Of a stretch of 64,000 bases of DNA, positions 1-12,792 are shown in pieces. The DNA is taken from NCBI GenBank assembly GCA_963402885.1, contig OY727094.1, positions 34,908,501 through 34,972,500 on the forward strand, read 5' to 3'. Within the stretch, counting starts at the first letter, position 1; each line of letters starts with the position of its first letter. The notes beneath the pieces are model-generated. The model did no database searches, was not told where the DNA came from, and saw only the letters and a program-made list of their open reading frames with translations. Both the position numbers and the translations under genes were made by a program. The DNA is from Antedon bifida. Taxonomy: Eukaryota; Echinodermata; Crinoidea; Comatulida; Antedonidae.

Positions 1-2309
1 AAAATTTAATTATATTGACTATTTTTGATAATCATCATGTCCTTATAAATTCATTTATATTTCTTTTGTGTAATACATTTCATATATTATGTATTAAATA
101 AATTGGTAAGGCCCTATACTGTTATTATTTAAGAAAAGTTTATATACACTATTATTTATATGCCTACCAATATTAGTATTAATTGTTTATGTAAATATTT
201 TGTCTAGTTGTCTTGATTTTTTGTATAGGCCAATGGCATCAATGTTTTTCTCAACGCAAATTAGCCTAATAATGCCACATTTAGACACATGATTCATTGA
301 TTTCTGATATTCTGTACTTGTGTTTGCATTACTAAGATAGTAGTTAATATATTTTATTTATAAAAAAAATAAACATATATTCATATTTTTTTAAACATTT
401 TTAATACCTATCTACCTTTCTGATATTGTTACTATTATATAACATTTTTTGAGGCAGCAATAAAAAAAAATTAAAACATTTAATTTGACCTATACTGTAA
501 TATGTTAGTTCAGGAGATAAAGTGTGTGTGGGCAGAAACTAGTTTGTTGGAAGTTGGTGGTGTGAGGTGTATAGTTGTCACTTTGAGACCTAAATTAGAT
601 GTTTTCTGAAGAAAAAAAGTAAGCGGATACGCTTTCAAACAACTCCAAGAAGATTCACACAAAAATAATTACTTTCCAATAAATTAGTATAACAGTGTAT
701 ATTACAGTAGGCCTCAATTAAATAAACTCGAGCGGAAAAATAACGCACATAAAAAAACATTCATTTTCTTGTCGAAAAGTGCCCTCTCTAGTTTTCTATT
801 AATTTATTAATAATTATTATTAATTAATGAGTAATATGAACCTGGAAGCTGCAGGTTCTACTTCTAACAAAGTTTCATACCTCCAAATTTCATCAACGTA
901 TTCAAAGCACTTCAATATTAAATATCACATTTAACATAAAAAATCGGGTTTTGGATAGAATTTTGCTTAAAAACATATACAAAAAACATCGATAAAAAAT
1001 ACTTTTCGTATTCAAAAACATTTGATACTAGGTATAAATGTTCAATATATGTTGCTCTATTCACAGAAACAAAATTGCATTCATGTAAGTTTTTTTTTGG
1101 TTGTTTTTTCAAAATAGTTATTAGCTTGAAAAACATGAGTTGGAATTGTATGGTCTTTCATAAGTGTACATTTTGTAAAAACGTAAATTAAAAAAATCAG
1201 TGAAATGGCTTGATAGTTATTTTTTTTTTTGCAATATGGATGGAGCAACCTATATTGAACATTTATACCAAGTATCAAATGTTTTTGAATACGAAAAGTA
1301 TTTTTTATCGATGTTTTTTGTATATGTTTTTAAGCAAAATTCTATCAAAAACTGAATTTGTAATGTTAAATGTGATATTTATTTAAGTGCTTTGAATACG
1401 TTGATGAAATTTGGAGGTATGAAACTTTGTTAGGAGTAGATACAGCTTCCAGCCTTAAATGTAAAAAATATATTCATATTACTCATTAATTAATAATAAT
1501 TATTAATAAATTAATAGAAAACTAGAGAGGGCACTTTTCGAAAAGAAAATGAATATTTTTTTATGTGCGTTATTATTCCGCTCGAGTTTATTCAATGTAC
1601 TGTAATATACACTGTTATACTATTTTATTGGAAAGTAATTATTTTTGTGTGAATCTTCTTGAAGTTGTTTGAAAGCATATCCTTTTACTTCTTTTCTTCA
1701 GAAACATCTAATTTAGGTCTTAAAGTGACAAATACACACCTCACACCAGATTCTGCCTACACACACTTCATCTCCTGAACTAACATAGTACAGTATAAGT
1801 CAAAATAATTGTTTAAAATTTTTTTTTATTGAAAACAATCTGTCTCAAAAAATATTATACAATAGTAACAATATCAGAAAGGTAGGTAGTGTAATAATGT
1901 TTAAATTTAAAAATGTGAAAAAAAAACTGAATGTTTATACATACATTACAAATGAAATATATTAACTACTAGCTTATTTTAGTAATGCATACACAAGTAC
2001 AGAATATCAGAAATCAATGAATCATGTTTCTAAATGTGGCATTATTAGGCTAATTTGCTTTGAGAAAAACATTGATGCCATTGGCCTATACAAAAAATCA
2101 AGGCAATTAGACAAAATATTTATATAAACAATTATACTAATATTGGTAGGCATAAAATAAGTGTATATAAACTTTTCTTAAATAATAACAGTATAGGGCC
2201 TTACCAATTTATTTAATACATAATATATGAACTATATTCCACAAAAGAAATATAAATGAATTTATATGGACATAATGATTATCAAAACTAGTCAATATAA
2301 TTAAATTTT
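1..2309. repeat. Large imperfect inverted repeat (foldback-like element)
   Basis: The first 19 bases are the exact reverse complement of 2291-2309, and the match continues inward with scattered mismatches and small indels to 1051-1057 against 1243-1249. The arms are therefore about 1.05 kb each around a loop of about 185 bp (1058-1242). The left arm may extend beyond the window start. No transposase-like reading frame is visible; the short frames in the arms are mirror images of each other and look incidental. Such a structure could be a foldback transposon or an inverted duplication. Confidence 0.9.
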
Positions 2310-3150
2310 AAACTCATTACCAGCATTATAAATAAAATTTTAAAAAGATGAGAATGCAAATAAATATAAGATTCATAGTCCTCATTATACACAATGATTT
2401 TCTACTATCACATATTAAAATATAAAACAATCATGTAGCCTTTAATGAATTTACATGGAGGTCTATTCAAATAAATGTAAATAAAAGGGTCATAATAATT
2501 ATGTCTTCGTCTCCAGTTCGTAGAAAATGAAGTTAGGATTCCATTCATTTCAACAATAAAAAATATTCAAAATATCCTGCCAGTTTGCGTTCAAGAGTAC
2601 AACCTGCTTAGTTTTTAATACGAGTACTGCTTTCTATACACATAACTTTGATTTCTGCAAAAAAAAAAAAAAATCTCTGTAATAATGTACTTTAATTACT
2701 GTAATAATCTAGGTATAGATTATGTTGACCGGGCCAGTGAGAGGGCGTTCGACTGTACTACCATAAGTCCTCTAGGTGTATACAACTTACTTCTTGTCTA
2801 CAAAGTGTATAGTAGTATGCTAATAGTACTATTATTAGATTAGGTAGTTGGGAGTAGATTGGAGAGATACATCTATTTATAAGAGAGTACTGTATATGGA
2901 ACTATCTGTGTTAGCCGCCTTTGTATTTTTAGATATAATACCAATAGGTACTATGTATTGGGATACAATTCAACAGTTATGAAAAAAAAGTCCTATGTAC
3001 TCTGTATGTTGGAGGAAATAAGCATAAGAGAAAATAAAGCCTTGACCACAGGGTGTAAGTCACTATTTTGAATCAGTAGTATGACTTCTTAGGAAATAAT
3101 TTTAAAATTATCATTGTATGATCGAAAAGAAATATTATAATATCTAACTT
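2310..3150. other. Intergenic, no gene seen
   Basis: AT-rich sequence with short A-runs. I see no long open frame, splice-flanked exon or recognisable repeat. Confidence 0.5.
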
Positions 3151-3179
3151 TCTCCTTTATATAAATATATTATTTTATC

Positions 3180-3366
3180 CAAGGGGTTGCAAACACAAGT
3201 GTTGTTATGTATTGCACCTTTGTCCTGTCTTTATGTTGTCTGTAATGTCACTGCACTAATGGGTGACCGGTAAACGAGCTTCGCTCTTACGGTTATCCAT
3301 CCATATAAGTTGTTCATCTCTTATGTTCAGAAATTGAAATGGTAAATAAACTGAAACTGAAACTGT
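3180..3366 (+). mobile_element. Probable 3' end of a 5'-truncated LINE
   Basis: The stretch ends in a short tandem tail of the hexamer AAACTG (about 3347-3366) after an AATAAA-like segment. Microsatellite-type tails of this kind are common at the 3' ends of CR1/L2-type LINEs. A second, shorter insertion with the same tail lies at 30127-30195. No coding part is left, so the family is not certain. Confidence 0.4.
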
Positions 3367-3954
3367 GCTTATGTGGTCCAGGTTGACGAGCCAGAAATGA
3401 TGGTAGTGCCAGTATACCGTGTAGTTTAGCCTCAAGGCAATACCATGTAGCTGGAGTAGCTTGGAGAAATACAGTAGAGATTTATGAGACTTGGTGTGTG
3501 ATGATTCAGTATGATAAATTTGTGCTGTGAAAGACAAAATTGTAGAATTATGAAGAAAATATTGTAAAATATAACAAGGAAATTATACTATAGTATAATT
3601 AAGGGGTAACCGTATTATATATAATTAATAATAATAAATGCAATGGCAATTACTTATATTATGTATACATTACAATATTACAAATAAATTCATATATTAT
3701 TTTATTATGATAAGGAAATCTGTTTTAGAATGAGAAAAAGCCATCCCAACCCAGATTTGAATCCAGCTATCAATAAAGCTATAAAACAAAATAAACCATA
3801 TTGTAGCCGGACTGGGTAGCGTAGACTTACTTGAGGCCTAGGCCTAGTACAATTAGCTAGAAGGATACAGGTCAACCCGTACCCATGCCAACTCGCTCGT
3901 ACGTACCCAAATTTTGGTTTACTTATCCAAAATTTTGGCTTACTCGTACCCATC

Positions 3955-4275
3955 ATGGGCTGACTGCCTAGTAGTAGTAGTAGTAGCCTAGCCTAAGGCA
4001 GCAGGCCCGGCCCTAGCCTACTACAACTTAAGTCTAGGCCTAGCCTAGTACTAGTAGGCCTAGGCCTAGTAGTTAACATCATACATACGCCCTAGACCCT
4101 AGTAGTAGCTACCTAGTACTCTACTAGCTAGGCCTAGGTAGTAGCAGTAGTAGTTATTGTAGTAGTATTATTGTATTGTAGTATTAGTTGTAGCTGTCCG
4201 GTGGTCCTTGGTCACTTGTCTAACTAGCTACGTCTAGGCTAGATCCCCTAGTAGGCCTAGGCCTAGTACGTAGTA
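3955..4275. repeat. CTAG/TAGGCC-rich simple sequence
   Basis: Dense run of overlapping CCTAG, TAGTAG and TAGGCCTAG words, many of them self-complementary. The TAGGCCTA word is frequent over the whole window but peaks here. No gene is seen. Confidence 0.6.
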
Positions 4276-4380
4276 AAGATAATTAGTTATTCTTCAACAG
4301 TCACACAATTCAGATTCTGCCGCTGATTGCTAGTGAACAGGGGGAGGGAGAGAAAGAGTTAGAAGAACTGAAATAAGTCG

Positions 4381-4735
4381 TGACGTATAATAAACATCAT
4401 ACAAAATAATAATATAACTAACGAATCCGTATAATATAATAATGTTGTATGTTATAAAGTAAGGTAAATGCGTTTAATATAATACAATTATATTATAATA
4501 TAATGTATTTTATTAATAATATAATAGTAAATGTTCATAATATAATGCCAAAACCGAATAATATAATACAAATAGTCAATAATTTGTTACATTTTTCACA
4601 TAATATATTAGAAATAGATATAATATAATGCTAAAACTAAGTAATATAATGCAAAACGTATATTTCATTACAATACAATATATAATATAATAAAAAAATG
4701 ATATAATAATATAATATTTTGAATACTTCAGACAG
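4381..4735. repeat. AT-rich tract of degenerate TAATATAA repeats
   Basis: Irregular tandem repetition of TAATATAA and AATATAATA words over about 350 bp. It abuts the 3' end of the LINE fragment at 4737-5062 and may be an expanded AT tail or an independent satellite. Confidence 0.65.
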
Positions 4736-4736
4736 C

Positions 4737-5062
4737 TGAGGCTTGCCATAATATTCACTAAGCCAGTTTCTTTTGACATTTAATTTTGATAAAATTTCAT
4801 GTGGGTTCATTAGTCTATTGATTCTTACTAAATCATTGATCTGATTGAAACCTACATTACTCCATGTTTTATAAAACAAAGTAGTGTTTTTACAAACAAT
4901 TTCCTTATTACCCCATAGGTTTTCTTGTATAACATTATTACAAGATTTTGCCTTACTGTTTATATTTGTATTAAATTCTGCACAACTTTTTATTACATTT
5001 GAATAAAATAAGGGCATCTTAGCTAACAAAAAACTGCCCTTTCTTATATTCAAGTTTGACAT
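4737..5062 (-). mobile_element. L1/Tx1-like LINE ORF2 C-terminal fragment
   Basis: The minus-strand frame beginning at 5062 carries the pattern typical of the C-terminal end of L1/Tx1-type reverse transcriptase proteins: a 'MPLFYSNVIKS' segment, 'ENLWGNKEIV' about 30 residues later, then 'LFYKTWSNVGFNQINDLV'. This block lies after the RT domain in intact elements, so only the end of ORF2 remains; the RT and endonuclease are missing. Past residue 110 the frame runs into AT-rich repeat and loses similarity. It is a dead insertion. The family call rests on motif spacing from knowledge of the family, not on a search. Confidence 0.65.
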
Positions 5063-5506
5063 TGGCGCACATTGTTACTACGAAATGAATATTGGAATAT
5101 TGAAATGAATATTTATAGTTCTTTAGCAATTTACACATTTGTATAATTTGTATAAATTGCCCTTTTAATATTACAAGTTTTAGTTTTAGTAAGTACCATA
5201 TAATTGTATTGCTATTTATTTTCTAATCTTTAATTGTAATTTGTAAAAGATACTTTGTTTCAGCTTTTGGCTACCACTGTATTTTAATGCTTTTGCAAAT
5301 AAAAAATACCATGAATATAATATATACTAAAAGTCGGATACAATATTCTGCAGTTTTTAAATACTATTCAAAAAGAATATAGTAGGTAATTTTCTGAAAA
5401 AACTTTCTAGGGAATTTTGAATAGAATATTTATAGATGATATAAGACGATATAATCGTGTACATTGTGTGTTTCAACAAAGACAGCTGGATCGTTGATAG
5501 CTTTTT

Positions 5507-5593
5507 TGACGTCACGGCCAAAGTTAATTATATGGCATACATTATTATACGTAGATTATGAATAATAATTATACAGTACTGTAGTTGACGTCA
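5507..5593. promoter_or_regulatory. Two TGACGTCA (CRE-type) palindromes
   Basis: Perfect 8-bp TGACGTCA sites at 5507-5514 and 5586-5593. This is the consensus bound by CREB/ATF bZIP proteins in animals. The sites come in two contexts, one followed by CGGCCAAAG and one followed by AAGGGAGTGG, and both contexts recur throughout the array. Binding is inference. Confidence 0.5.
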
Positions 5594-7156
5594 AAGGGAG
5601 TGGCGCAGTTGCTGCTACAAATCGTCACATTTGACTGTTATATAGGCCTACTGTCCATATACGAGATTCAGTCTTAAGCCAATTTGTAAGTTTACAATTA
5701 CATTTCATTTTAATTAGTTCGGAACATTTATTTTCGAAACAAATGAGAATATAGGCATAATGATGATGGTCAAACATATGGAAATAATTATAACCTTTCA
5801 TCGTTCACCAGCGGCCATTTTGTGCCATTTCGTTCATAAACATTCATTATTTTGTACTAGAGGGTTTAGGAAGTGTAGACGATGGTTCTCGGAATAATGT
5901 TTTCCTTGTACGTTTTCTGTCGGTTACCATTATTGAAAATTCTTGACATTCGTAAAACTAAACCTACTCTGTTTCACAGTGTCTTAGATGATTAACATTT
6001 TAAAGTAGAATAATAGTGTTTATTATTTGGTAGGGCCCTTATAGGGCTGAGGTGGGGAGGTGGAGGTCATTTGAGGGAGGTGCTTATTCGAGGGATATGT
6101 TTAATTTTTTAGTTTTAATAATATGGTAACATTTATAATCAAATAAAATCCTCTATAGATATATGGAAAGTGGTAAAAAAATAATAACAAATAATTGGTA
6201 AATTGTAGATAACAGTGCGATTAATTCTACTACAAATAGTATCATTGTGTTACTATAAATACAATATTGTGTTAGTATGTAAACGAGATATAAATATTCG
6301 GCAATACCGTACACGTAAATTATTAATGCAATACTGTATAAAGATTCGATAGTATGTAAATGAGATATAAATATTCGGCAATACCGTACACGTAAATTAT
6401 TAATGCAATACTGTATACAGATTCAATAGTATGTAAATGAGATATAAATATTCGAGGCCTAACTCTCTTTTTTTTAAATAGAAACCAAATAGCGCCATCA
6501 CCGTACAACATGAGACCGTACCACCATTGTTTTGATCCAATTCATCACAAGTTTTTGTTCGTATTGCTTTGTAAATGAACGGCTGATACAAAAGCGTTTG
6601 TTCAATCATAGTTTGAATAACATTTATCGTTTGTCACTACGTCGAGTCAGAGTGTTTCTATTCTAAATATAACCCAATTATTTTTACGACCAGCATTATA
6701 CAATAATGCAACATAACATTAATAAGACAAAGCACGGTACGTCTTGGAATATATAAATAGATTAGGACTAATAAAAATAAGTAACAACGCAGAACATAAC
6801 CATGATCATTATTATACAGTATCTACAAACATGATTCAAACGGAATTGCCTTCAATATTACTCGTGTCAATTGCATACAAGTAATTCCGGTATCTAGGCA
6901 ACTTCCGTCTTATCGCTATTGTGTTGCTGTTTATGAAATGTTGTATAGGTGTTTTGTAATTGTAAGTGTGTGTTTTAATAAACTCAACGATAGACACCAA
7001 ATTTTTTTCAAAAAGGCTGTTATAGGTATGATATTAATTATATATTTAAATCTATATTCAATAAATCATATCATTTTAGAAGGAAATTGGGAGTATTTTT
7101 CTCCAAATAGTTTCTGTGTAATTTTGAGTGAATAAGTATCTGTGGAAAGGCTTTTG

Positions 7157-8045
7157 TGACGTCACGGCCAAATCAATATAGCGCGGCATGTGATCGTGAT
7201 ATTAAAGTTGACCTCAAAGAGAATAGCGCGCAGTTGTTGCTACGAAATGAATATTGGAATATTGAAATGAATATTTATAGTTCTTTTGCAATTTACACAT
7301 TTGTATAAGTGTGTGTGGGTACAATATGCATATCAGAAAAATTATTATAAAAGAGTGTAGGTAATTTTCTAAAAATAATTTCTAGGGAATTTTGAATGGA
7401 ATATTTATAGAGACGTCGTACGACGATGCCGATATAATCGTGTACATTGTGTGTGTGACAGTCGGACCGTGGAAAAGTGTTTGTGACGTCACGGCCAAAG
7501 TCAATATAGCATACATATACGTGGATTACGAATAATAATTACGTTATGTCTAAAGATACGGTACCGTATCCATACTTTTAAAAACTAAAGGTACGATAAT
7601 TATAGGGGGCGCTATGTAATGTGCGGCGTAATAATTATACAGTAGTTGACGTCAAAGGGAGTGGCGCAGTTAATTTGGAGGTACAAATCGTCACATTTTG
7701 ACTGTTAGATAGGCCTACTGTCCATATACGAGATTCAGTCTTAAGCCAATTTGTAAGTTTACACTAATTACACAGTAGTTGACGTCAAAGGGAGTGGCGC
7801 AGTTGCTGCTACAAATCGTCACATTTAAGTCCAGATACGAGGAGATCCATGAGTTACAGTCCAGTCTTAAGCCAATTGTAAGTTTACACTAATTATACAG
7901 TAGTTGACGTCAAAGGGAGTGGCGCAGTTGCTGCTACAAATCGTCACATTTGACTGTATCGGTATATTGATAGAGTCCAGATACGAGGAGATCCATGAGT
8001 TACAGTCCAGTCTTAAGCCAATTGTAAGTTTACAATATTTCATTA
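7157..8045. promoter_or_regulatory. Cluster of five TGACGTCA boxes in tandem modules
   Basis: Perfect TGACGTCA occurs at 7157-7164, 7484-7491, 7647-7654, 7780-7787 and 7905-7912. The last three lie in consecutive copies of a module of roughly 125-135 bp that also contains GGCGCAGTTGCTGCTAC and the phrase CTTAAGCCAATT. The cluster sits about 4.6 kb or more upstream of the predicted NLR-A TATA box, so it could be a distal enhancer or simply part of an old repeat. The same modules recur in units B and C. Confidence 0.5.
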
Positions 8046-8210
8046 ATATAGTTCGGAACAATAATATGAGAATAATATAGGCATAGCTCTGATGGTTATG
8101 CTTCCATTGTTATTTGTAGTAGAGTGTGGGTTGTTATTATTGTGATAGGGGTGTGGTATGTTATGTTTTATGTATAGAAGGCGGGATAGAAGGGTCTATT
8201 GAAGGTTTAC

Positions 8211-8893
8211 GATGAAATCGGTCGCGTCTGAAATCGGTCGCGTTTGAAATCGGTCGCGATAAAATCAACTTCCGGTATTTTAACTTCCGTTAGAGCTATA
8301 CGTTTGAAATCGGTCGCGTTTGAAATCGGTCGCGCTATTTTGTATGGAGCGAGATGCATGCTAGCGGGATATACATTTTCTTCGATTATATAGTCTAGAT
8401 GATTTAATTGATATTTTTTAGGAACCAGATTATTTATGTGGATATTTTTTATTTTTGTTAATAAATATTTATCATCAATCATTTTTTTTAATTTCACAGG
8501 TCTCGGAGAAGGACTGTGTCTTTTCAAAATGGCCATTTCTAAACACGTTTAAATATTATTTTATTAGGCATAATAATAATATATAATAATTTACATCTAT
8601 TTTATTATGTACTGTAATTAATATATTATATAGAGAATATACGTCTGTGTCTTTTATTATGCAAACAATTACGTAAAAGATTTATAAATAATGAGATAAA
8701 TATTTATATTTACTGTAGGCCTACTAAAAAAATAATAACGATCGAGGTGAAAAAAATGTTAATAGTATTAGAAATTCTATATTCAAAATTAACTAAAAAC
8801 ATAATTAGCGTTTTCATTAAAAATATATCGACTGATTTCAAACGCGACCGATATCATTAAACGTATAGCTCTAGCGGCGCGCCATACAAAATA
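8211..8893. mobile_element. Iteron-ended DNA element, unit A copy (right end damaged)
   Basis: The left end is built of repeated GAAATCGGTCGCG motifs (five within 8213-8335). The inverse motif CGCGACCGAT appears at about 8842-8851. In unit C the matching right end is longer (to 57957) and ends in the mirror image of the left end; here about 60 bp of that end is missing. The interior contains a minus-strand open frame (8207-8536) whose N-terminal 70 residues do not resemble anything I recognise. Likely a non-autonomous DNA transposon that was present before A and C duplicated. Confidence 0.6.
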
Positions 8894-11468
8894 CCGGAAG
8901 ACAAGTATAGGGTAGGGGTGTGGTGTATTATGTTTTATGTAGAGAAGGGTGTCTATAGAATTGGAAGACAATACAATTGTTCTGTTATGTAACCTACAGT
9001 ACAAACTACAAGGAACAATACAGAACATCAAAAACTAGCAATGCATGTACTTTTTATAAGGCATGTTGTTATTAGGTACTGTGTTAGGGAATGCCAAGAT
9101 TTTGTAACAATTACTATATTAACTAGGCCCATGTATATTTACTATATATAAAAACTAACCTAAACACTACAGTATAATCACAATTAAAACATATTAAATA
9201 CATACTGTTATGCCTATCTTGATTTCAACACATTAAATTTTAGTACAATATCGGAATTAAAACATGTTAAACTACAAAACAACTAAACTAAATATCACAA
9301 TCGGAATTAAAAAATCTTAAATACTACAGTACAATCGTTATTAAAATATCCTAAATACTACATTACAATCGGTTAAATTACCTACACTCTAAATTGTTGT
9401 GAACGTAAAAGAATGTTGGCAAATGCATTCTAATTCTATTGGTAGATAAGTAAATATTTTGTATTTGCAAGGGATAAATCTCAACATCGTGGATTTGAAC
9501 CTAAGAACCTGGTATCGGTAGACGAACATAATTGAAGATTCATTGACATAATTATATGTTTTTTGTTTGTTTTACCATACATTTACATTTAATGCTAAGT
9601 GTAAAACGAATTGTAGATACAGAAACAAAATGGTAACAGATTCATTGACATAATAATTATTATATGTATTTTTGTTTTACGACGAATCGGCTATAGTTGA
9701 TACGATTATAATCAGTATGTGATAGATCTTATTAAATGTACTACTGTAATCTTTATTAAATATACTACTGTGTTATCTTTAGATAAATTATATTTTTTAT
9801 TTGTAACTGGAATAAAAACTAATTTCTTTATATACTTTCTGTATCTATAAATCCCTAAAAATTATTCAATATCCACCTTAGAGAATCCACCTAATATCCA
9901 TATTAGGGAAGGATACCTAAAAATTATATTGAAATAAAGAGCCATAATATACTGTATTAACTTGAAAACTGAAATTAATTCAACAGCGTGCAGGGCGTTA
10001 GTTGTTTTCCCTTTGTTGCTGAAACATTATGCACTAAACAAAAGAACAAAAGCAGCCGTATTTTAACACATTAACACACTCAAATAATAAATGGGACACC
10101 CCTATTTTCCCATCTTTGTATAATGGTATAGTCCATATTATAAGTCGAGGTAGCCGAAAACGGCACCTGATCCGAACCTTATCATAATCCTCGGGTGATT
10201 GCCGAACCTGATCATAATCCTCGGGTGATTACCGAACCTGATCATAATCCTCGGGTGATTACCGAACCTGATCATAATCATAAATGCAGCGGGTGTTCAC
10301 TCCTCTTGCGTTCTGCGCAATACTAGCACCGCCAACTACAATAATAATACATATGCTCGGCCGGACTCCATTTATAGCTCTGCTAGTTACTTTTTCGTTT
10401 ATGGTTATGTGGTTGTGGATCGGAAATGTTGACCTGTTCCTGTTAATTGAACGTATACACATGTTCTCGTCTCTCAATTCAGAATGTACGTGGCCATCAC
10501 AATAAACAAAACAGATACATAATTATATTTTAACATTTTTATATTTTAACTATGCTCAGGTGTAAATTTGTTTAGTTTTGACTAATATTTCATTTTGGTG
10601 ATGTTACTCATGTGTTCAGTAGTGTTACTGATTGCGCAACCTGTCGCCTGGCCAACATAATCCTAGTACGCTGCGGGTAGCAAAACATAAAGAACACAAT
10701 AATAATAGTAATGACATCAGAATAAGATGTTTGGTTCTTATTTTGTATTCCATCGATACTGTGTACTGTACGTTTACAAAAACAATTGTTGAAGTAAACA
10801 AACAGGTGGATTCAGATGAAATCTGATCGTCTATCCTCACCCGTTTGTAATGTTTTGCTTCTTAAAAAAATATTGATAAATATATTATTGCACAGTGTTG
10901 TAAATAAATACATTAAAAAACAATTAAGTTGAGATGAAAATGTAATCTATTATAAACAAGATAGCATAAGATGATATTGTGCTTAACTTCCTTAATGGTG
11001 ATGTAACAACAATCTAAAAATCAGATCTTGGAATTTGTTTCATTTTTCTTTAAAATAATAGTTTTATTTCCTTCACGAAAGACAACGTGTATACCAGTTT
11101 GGATTTCTTATTATCGGAATAGAACATTTTAATAACTTCCTTATAGCGTGCTGATAACAAGAACTCATTCTGGTTCTTAACTTAATGAGAAGAAAAACAA
11201 CTTAATTACACAGCAAAATACAATAGCAGATTATACAGATATTACAATAACAGAACAGATTTTTACTTCAATAAAAACGTTAATGTTAAAATAATACAAT
11301 GTACAACAACATTTATTTTTATCTCCGTGGTGCAAACTTTCTGCTGTTAGACTTCTAGCAGACGTTACGGTGTGTTTAAAATACGAACAAACCAACAAAA
11401 TTGTGTTGTAATATGTCTCGGCAAGGAATTTTGGTCGGAAGCAGCAAACTGAAATGGAAAAATAATAA

Positions 11469-11651
11469 ATGGAAAATCAGAACCAAACCCTAAATCTAAA
11501 CCAAACTCACAATCAGCACCAAACTCAAAATCAGAACCAAACCAAAACTAAAAATCAGAACCAATCTCAAAATCAGAACCAATCTCAAAATCAGAACGAA
11601 ACCCAAAATCAGAACCAAACCAAAAATCTAAACCAAACCCAAATTCAGTAG
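11469..11651 (+). repeat. Asn/Gln-coding short tandem repeat
   Basis: Degenerate 6- and 18-bp repetition of AATCAGAACCAA-type units. It reads as an ATG-initiated open frame of 60 residues, almost all N, Q and T, ending in TAG. The unit C copy (60520-60786) is open for 88 residues with a different number of repeats. Repeats of 6n bp without stops stay open by chance, so I treat it as a microsatellite-like repeat, not a gene. Confidence 0.7.
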
Positions 11652-11669
11652 TCTGAATCACGCATTCCA

Positions 11670-12070
11670 AAGATAATGGATATGCATGCTGATAGTGTAC
11701 AATAAGTTGCTGTGTTTTAAGATAACGGATATGCATGCTGATAGTGTACAATAAGTTGCTGTGTTTTAAGATAATGGATATGCATGCTGATAGTGTACAA
11801 TAAGTTGCTGTGTTTTAAGATAATGGATATGTATGCTGATAGTGTACAATAAGTTGCTGTGTTTTAAGATAATGGATATGTATGCTGATAGTGTACAATA
11901 AGTTGCTGTGTTTTAAGATAATGGATATGCATGCTGATAGTGTACAATAAGTTGCTGTGTTTTAAGATAATGGATATGTATGCTGATAGTGTACAATAAG
12001 TTGCTGTGTTTTAAGATAATGGATATGTATGCTGATAGTGTACAATAAGTTGCTGTGTTTTAAGATAATG
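11670..12070 (+). repeat. 49-bp minisatellite, about 8 copies
   Basis: Tandem unit of 49 bp starting ATAATGGATATGCATGCTGA and ending TTGCTGTGTTTTAAG, nearly identical between copies apart from GCATGC/GTATGC variation. It lies about 600 bp upstream of the NLR-A TATA box. Unit C has the same array at 60807-61200; unit B lacks it. Confidence 0.95.
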
Positions 12071-12672
12071 TTTATCAAAACTGTACACATTGTTGTTCAT
12101 CTGACCTTTGACATGACGACATTTTACAAAGGTTTTAGCATCCGCGCCTACATCAAATGCGTCTGTTACAGTTACAGCACTTTATAATAGGCCAAATAAA
12201 TCAACGTTGTTCCGTACACGTGTAGGCCTACAATAGTGACATTAAAAAAAGACACAAATTAACATAAATCATTAAATTTATGGTAAATGGTAAACTGTTA
12301 TAATACAGTAATAAAGAAACACATACGAAGTTATGAACTAACAAATCATGCGTTTTGTTTGAGTGATTATCACGTCATGCATGAATGCACAAAGGAAGCC
12401 GGTACTTCCTTCATGATGAAATATTAAAATCAAGAACCTTAGAATTCTTATATTATTGTGGTATCAGCTTCAACGGTCTACTCGTCATGACATAGGACTT
12501 GAACACTTTGTTGTTTGTTCATTTCATGTCGCTCATCATTGAACTTATGGTGATCACGATTAGGTTGATCCGGCTTTTTATAGTTAGCCGACTTTGCTTT
12601 AAAGTGAGAAAACAATTCAATCTGCATTACTGGTAAACCAGTGTGTATTTTTCATAATCACAATGAGAGCTG

Positions 12673-12680
12673 TATATAAA
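12673..12680 (+). promoter_or_regulatory. TATA box of NLR-A
   Basis: TATATAAA followed by GG, about 120 bp before a strong splice donor (GTAAGT at 12793) and conserved in unit C as TATAAA at 61805-61810. Transcription would be expected to begin around 12705. Experimental start data are absent. Confidence 0.55.
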
Positions 12681-12704
12681 GGAAACATAGCTGTTGCAGC
12701 AAAC

Positions 12705-12792
12705 ATTACAACAGTTGGTACTTAAGTGAAAAGGCCCTGACGACGAACTCAGAGGAAACATTGTTCATAGCAACAGACGACCTCGTTAACCT
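12705..12792 (+). other. Predicted non-coding 5' exon of NLR-A
   Basis: The stretch between the TATA box and the GTAAGT donor at 12793-12798 contains no in-frame start leading into the gene and would form a 5' UTR exon. The intron (12793-14669) ends in a pyrimidine-rich tract and CAG just ahead of the coding exon. Both the box and the donor are kept in unit C, which supports the model. The start is set only by distance from the TATA box. Confidence 0.45.

Noticed and set aside
6323-6609. Paired open frames of 62 and 69 codons, duplicated in unit C
   Set aside because: They come from a tandemly repeated AT-rich segment of about 95 bp; their conservation is explained by segmental duplication.
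8207-8536. Minus-strand frame of 109 codons as a captured gene
   Set aside because: Half of it translates the terminal iteron repeats and the rest is unrecognised; kept only as part of the mobile element.
10284-10840. Small open frames on both strands conserved between units A and C
   Set aside because: Both strands are open over the same bases and the copies are too recent for conservation to imply coding.
11469-11651. Asn/Gln-rich possible small gene, conserved in unit C
   Set aside because: Hexamer repeats stay open by composition; the two copies differ by repeat number and no splice or promoter evidence ties them to a transcript.
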